This document shows, in pieces, positions 49,712-51,429 of a stretch of 51,429 nt of DNA. The DNA is from Nonomuraea cypriaca (lineage in GTDB: Bacteria > Actinomycetota > Actinomycetes > Streptosporangiales > Streptosporangiaceae), in assembly GCF_015645445.1 (NCBI RefSeq), contig NZ_JADOGI010000051.1, forward strand, positions 1-51,429, given 5' to 3'. A program made the position numbers and the translations under genes. Every line of letters begins with the position of its first letter. Position 1 is the stretch's first letter. A model generated the notes under the pieces. It was not told the origin of the DNA, did no database searches, and worked only from the letters and a program-made list of their open reading frames with translations.

Positions 49712-50047
49712 GTGAGGGGGTGGAGGCCAGTGTTGCCGGTCCGCACGGGTACGCCATACCTGCCCTGGCATGAACCCGGTGATGCAACACGTTTACTGCG
49801 TTACGCGTTGCGTCGCCAGCGGTTAACCCACACCTACCAGAGCAATGGCATGTCCGTGCTTTCGGTGTTGACTGAGCTGACCGTGTGGTGCAACGACGGA
49901 TCCTTTGTCTGGAATGAGGAGGGTGGCGCCCCCGTCACGCACCCCATTGATGACCCGGTTGGTGCAGCTCGACGCATCGCCGCACGTTACCGGCGGCAGG
50001 AGCCTTCGAACTCCCCCATCGACTCCGTGCGCGGACCAACGGTCTAG
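49712..50047 (+). CDS. Small hypothetical protein divergent to GntR
   Basis: A 111-residue protein of unknown function with a compact folded-looking core: LPWHEPGDATRLLRYALRRQRLTHTYQSNGMSVLSVLTELTVWCNDGSFVWNEE (cited in part), then DDPVGAARRIAARYRRQEP. Coding character is good and a strong hairpin starts at its stop codon, supporting a real gene. The GTG at 49712 is not certain; GTG 49730 or TTG 49733 after GGAGG (49722-49726) may be used. It is probably controlled by the divergent GntR protein. Confidence 0.6.
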   Translation: MRGWRPVLPVRTGTPYLPWHEPGDATRLLRYALRRQRLTHTYQSNGMSVLSVLTELTVWCNDGSFVWNEEGGAPVTHPIDDPVGAARRIAARYRRQEPSNSPIDSVRGPTV

Positions 50048-50071
50048 GACTCCATCCCTCGCCGGAGTCCT
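50046..50071 (+). terminator. Terminator at the small ORF stop
   Basis: AGGACTCC pairs with GGAGTCCT (8 bp, 10-nt loop); the stem begins inside the TAG stop codon. Confidence 0.6.
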
Positions 50072-50095
50072 GGCGCCGCCGCACACGGGGCAGGA

Positions 50096-50136
50096 AGCGC
50101 GTCCTGGCGGGTCCCCCACGCCCGCCAGGGCGCGCT
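50096..50136. terminator. Long GC-rich hairpin with T tract
   Basis: A 16-bp stem with one T-G wobble (AGCGCGTCCTGGCGGG with CCCGCCAGGGCGCGCT) and a 9-nt loop, followed by TTT. It is the strongest terminator-like element of the window and may act in both directions. Confidence 0.75.
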
Positions 50137-50325
50137 TTCCCGCGAGGTTTTGGAGGATCTCGGTGCAAAGGTCTTCTCCTTCTTCTCTTGCGACTGCCGC
50201 GCGCGGGACCCTCTTCTTCTTTTACGGCCGGCCAAGCCGGCCCCGCCCGCCGACCATGGCTGGGCTCCGTCCAGGGAGACGCTCCTCCGGTGTGCGGGGC
50301 CGGGCGCCGCGACGGAAAGGTGTAA

Positions 50326-50449
50326 CCGGCTGGGTGGTTCCGATGGCCTGCTGGGTGGTGCCGATGACTGGCCAGGTGGCCGATGGCCTGCTGTGTCGCA
50401 CCGATGATCTGCCGGGTGGTGCCGTCGATCCACCGGTTGGTGCCGGTGG
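50326..50449. repeat. 21-nt degenerate tandem repeat
   Basis: Six head-to-tail copies (five of 21 nt, one of 19) of a consensus CCTGCYGGGTGGTGCCGATGR at 50326-50346, 50347-50367, 50368-50386, 50387-50407, 50408-50428 and 50429-50449. The first copy shares 16 nt exactly with 29815-29830 on the other strand. Confidence 0.8.
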
Positions 50450-50776
50450 TTGGCGGGCAGGGGGGATCGGTGGTCGCAGGTGTGTGGTCACTCCTGTTAC
50501 CGAGTCTGTTTCGCTCACGTCTGTCACCCAGTCCCGAGCTGTCCACGTTGACGCCTACGCCTCATCATCGACCCTCGGAGGCCAACCTGGGGGCAGCTTC
50601 GTGATGGTGGGACTGGTGGGGTTTTCTGGTACCAATCCAATTCCCGGACCAAGGTCAACTAGCGGGAGGTTTTCCGCTGGAGTGGATGACCATGCAGGTT
50701 TCCGGCATCCCGGCGGTCCTTCCGGATCGCCGGTGCGGCGGGTTGACAGGTTTTCGCGGCGCTCCTACCGTCCAAG

Positions 50777-50794
50777 CAAGCGCTTGGTTACAAT
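50777..50794 (+). promoter_or_regulatory. Promoter with palindromic operator of the flavin reductase gene
   Basis: The palindrome CAAGCGCTTG (50777-50786) lies just upstream of a good -10 box TACAAT (50789-50794). This palindrome type is common at operators of TetR-family repressors, so a repressor would block the promoter. AGGAGG at 50814-50819 precedes the start. Confidence 0.55.
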
Positions 50795-50827
50795 GGGCGC
50801 CGTCCGTGGAACTAGGAGGCGGACCCC

Positions 50828-51429
50828 ATGAGCACACACGCTGCCCGGCTCGTCACGCCGGACGGTTGTCGCGGCCTTCCGACGCCCCGCAGGGTCCGCA
50901 ACGGAGCCGTCACCCCGCCCGGCCCCGCCGCCCACCACAGTCCGAACGGTCACCTCGACAGCGGCCGGTTCAGGCAGGTGCTGAGCAGGTTCGCGACCGG
51001 CGTGGTGGCGATCACGGCGCTCGACCCGGTGAGCGGCCGGCCGTGCGGTCTCGCGGCCAACACCTTCACCTCGGTCTCGCTCAACCCGCCGCTGGTGGCG
51101 TTCTGCGTGGCGCACACCAGCACCAGCTGGCCCCGGGTGCGCGACGCGCAGGCGGTCACCGTGAACGTGCTGGCCGAGCAGCAGCAGGCCGTGTGCGCAC
51201 AGCTCGCGACCAGGGGCGGCGACAAGTTCGCCGGCCTGGAGTGGACCCGCTCCCCCGGCGGCAACCCGGTGCTCGACGGCGCGCTGGCCTGGATCGACTG
51301 TGCGGTCGAAGCCGAGCACCCCGCCGGTGACCACATGATCGTGGTGGCCAGGGTGCTGCAACTCGACACGCACGCGGAAGGCGGCCCGCTGGTCTTCTTC
51401 CGCGGCGCGTACGGCCGCTTCACCGACCC
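50828..51429 (+). CDS. Flavin reductase-like FMN-binding protein (partial)
   Basis: The 3' end lies beyond the window; 200 residues are seen. After a disordered N-terminus, FRQVLSRFATGVVAITALDPVSGRPCGLAANTFTSVSLNPPLVAFCVAH (cited in part) is the start of the flavin reductase (HpaC-like) FMN-binding split barrel, with SWPRVRDAQAVTVNVLAEQQ and GGDKFAGLEW following. Such proteins reduce FMN or FAD for partner monooxygenases. AGGAGG with an 8-nt spacer picks ATG 50828. The upstream palindrome suggests control by a TetR-type repressor. Confidence 0.87.
   Translation, partial: MSTHAARLVTPDGCRGLPTPRRVRNGAVTPPGPAAHHSPNGHLDSGRFRQVLSRFATGVVAITALDPVSGRPCGLAANTFTSVSLNPPLVAFCVAHTSTSWPRVRDAQAVTVNVLAEQQQAVCAQLATRGGDKFAGLEWTRSPGGNPVLDGALAWIDCAVEAEHPAGDHMIVVARVLQLDTHAEGGPLVFFRGAYGRFTD

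Larger units (their letters stand above)
50048..50827. other. 780-nt gap with hairpins and repeats
   Basis: No gene is supported. The gap holds two hairpins (50046-50071 and 50096-50136), the 21-nt tandem repeat (50326-50449), a TGGTACCAATCCA copy (50627-50639) and the promoter of the flavin reductase gene near 50789. Frames running through it lack ribosome sites and protein-like composition. Confidence 0.6.

Noticed and set aside
50326..50449. CRISPR array
   Set aside because: The units are contiguous with no unique spacers, and no cas gene is nearby; these are tandem repeats.

Overview
The window is GC-rich actinomycete chromosome. The codon bias, mycobacterial-type MenA, FprA-type ferredoxin reductase, DUF503/DUF448 genes in the nusA-infB operon and a GntR-rich accessory complement all fit Streptosporangiales; a Nonomuraea-like genus is my inference, not something the sequence proves.

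Layout. 1-4.9 kb: accessory flank with a GntR/UTRA regulator, RadC, a small orphan protein and a tandem pair of regulators that each consist of two GntR winged-helix domains and nothing else; three of these genes appear to be leaderless. 5.2-5.8 kb: a decayed PHP-domain phosphatase. 5.8-9.7 kb: a ferritin-like diiron protein, a GNAT acetyltransferase, menA and a divergent adenosine/adenine-deaminase-family protein.

9.8-22.7 kb is the most interesting part: a ribosomally synthesised peptide locus of the FxSxx-COOH (Fxs) type. It holds a 40-residue ORF coupled to two P-loop NTPases (one with Lys-to-Arg in its P-loop, one membrane-anchored), an FxsB-type radical SAM/SPASM cyclophane maturase, an HExxH-type peptide beta-hydroxylase, a divergent NB-ARC/TPR protein (FxsT type), the 52-residue precursor ending in FSNSI rather than the usual FxSxx, a second STAND-TPR protein, and an MFS exporter whose reading frame runs 489 nt antisense into that STAND gene. 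Inferred flow: NTPases and TPR proteins sense or organise, FxsB makes a three-residue cyclophane at the precursor C-terminus, the hydroxylase adds a second modification, and the MFS protein could export the product.

22.9-51.4 kb is mostly conserved chromosome: AAC(3)-like and GNAT acetyltransferases, dapB, an M16 peptidase, pnp, rpsO, ribF, a TRM11-like methyltransferase, then the minus-strand translation operon rimP-nusA-ylxR-infB-ylxP-rbfA-nrnA-truB, followed by a ferritin-like lipoprotein pair, proS, fprA, a DUF6986 protein, cutC, a second GntR/UTRA regulator with a divergent small protein, and a flavin reductase cut by the window end. Several gaps carry degenerate tandem repeats, two of which share an identical 16-mer 20 kb apart.
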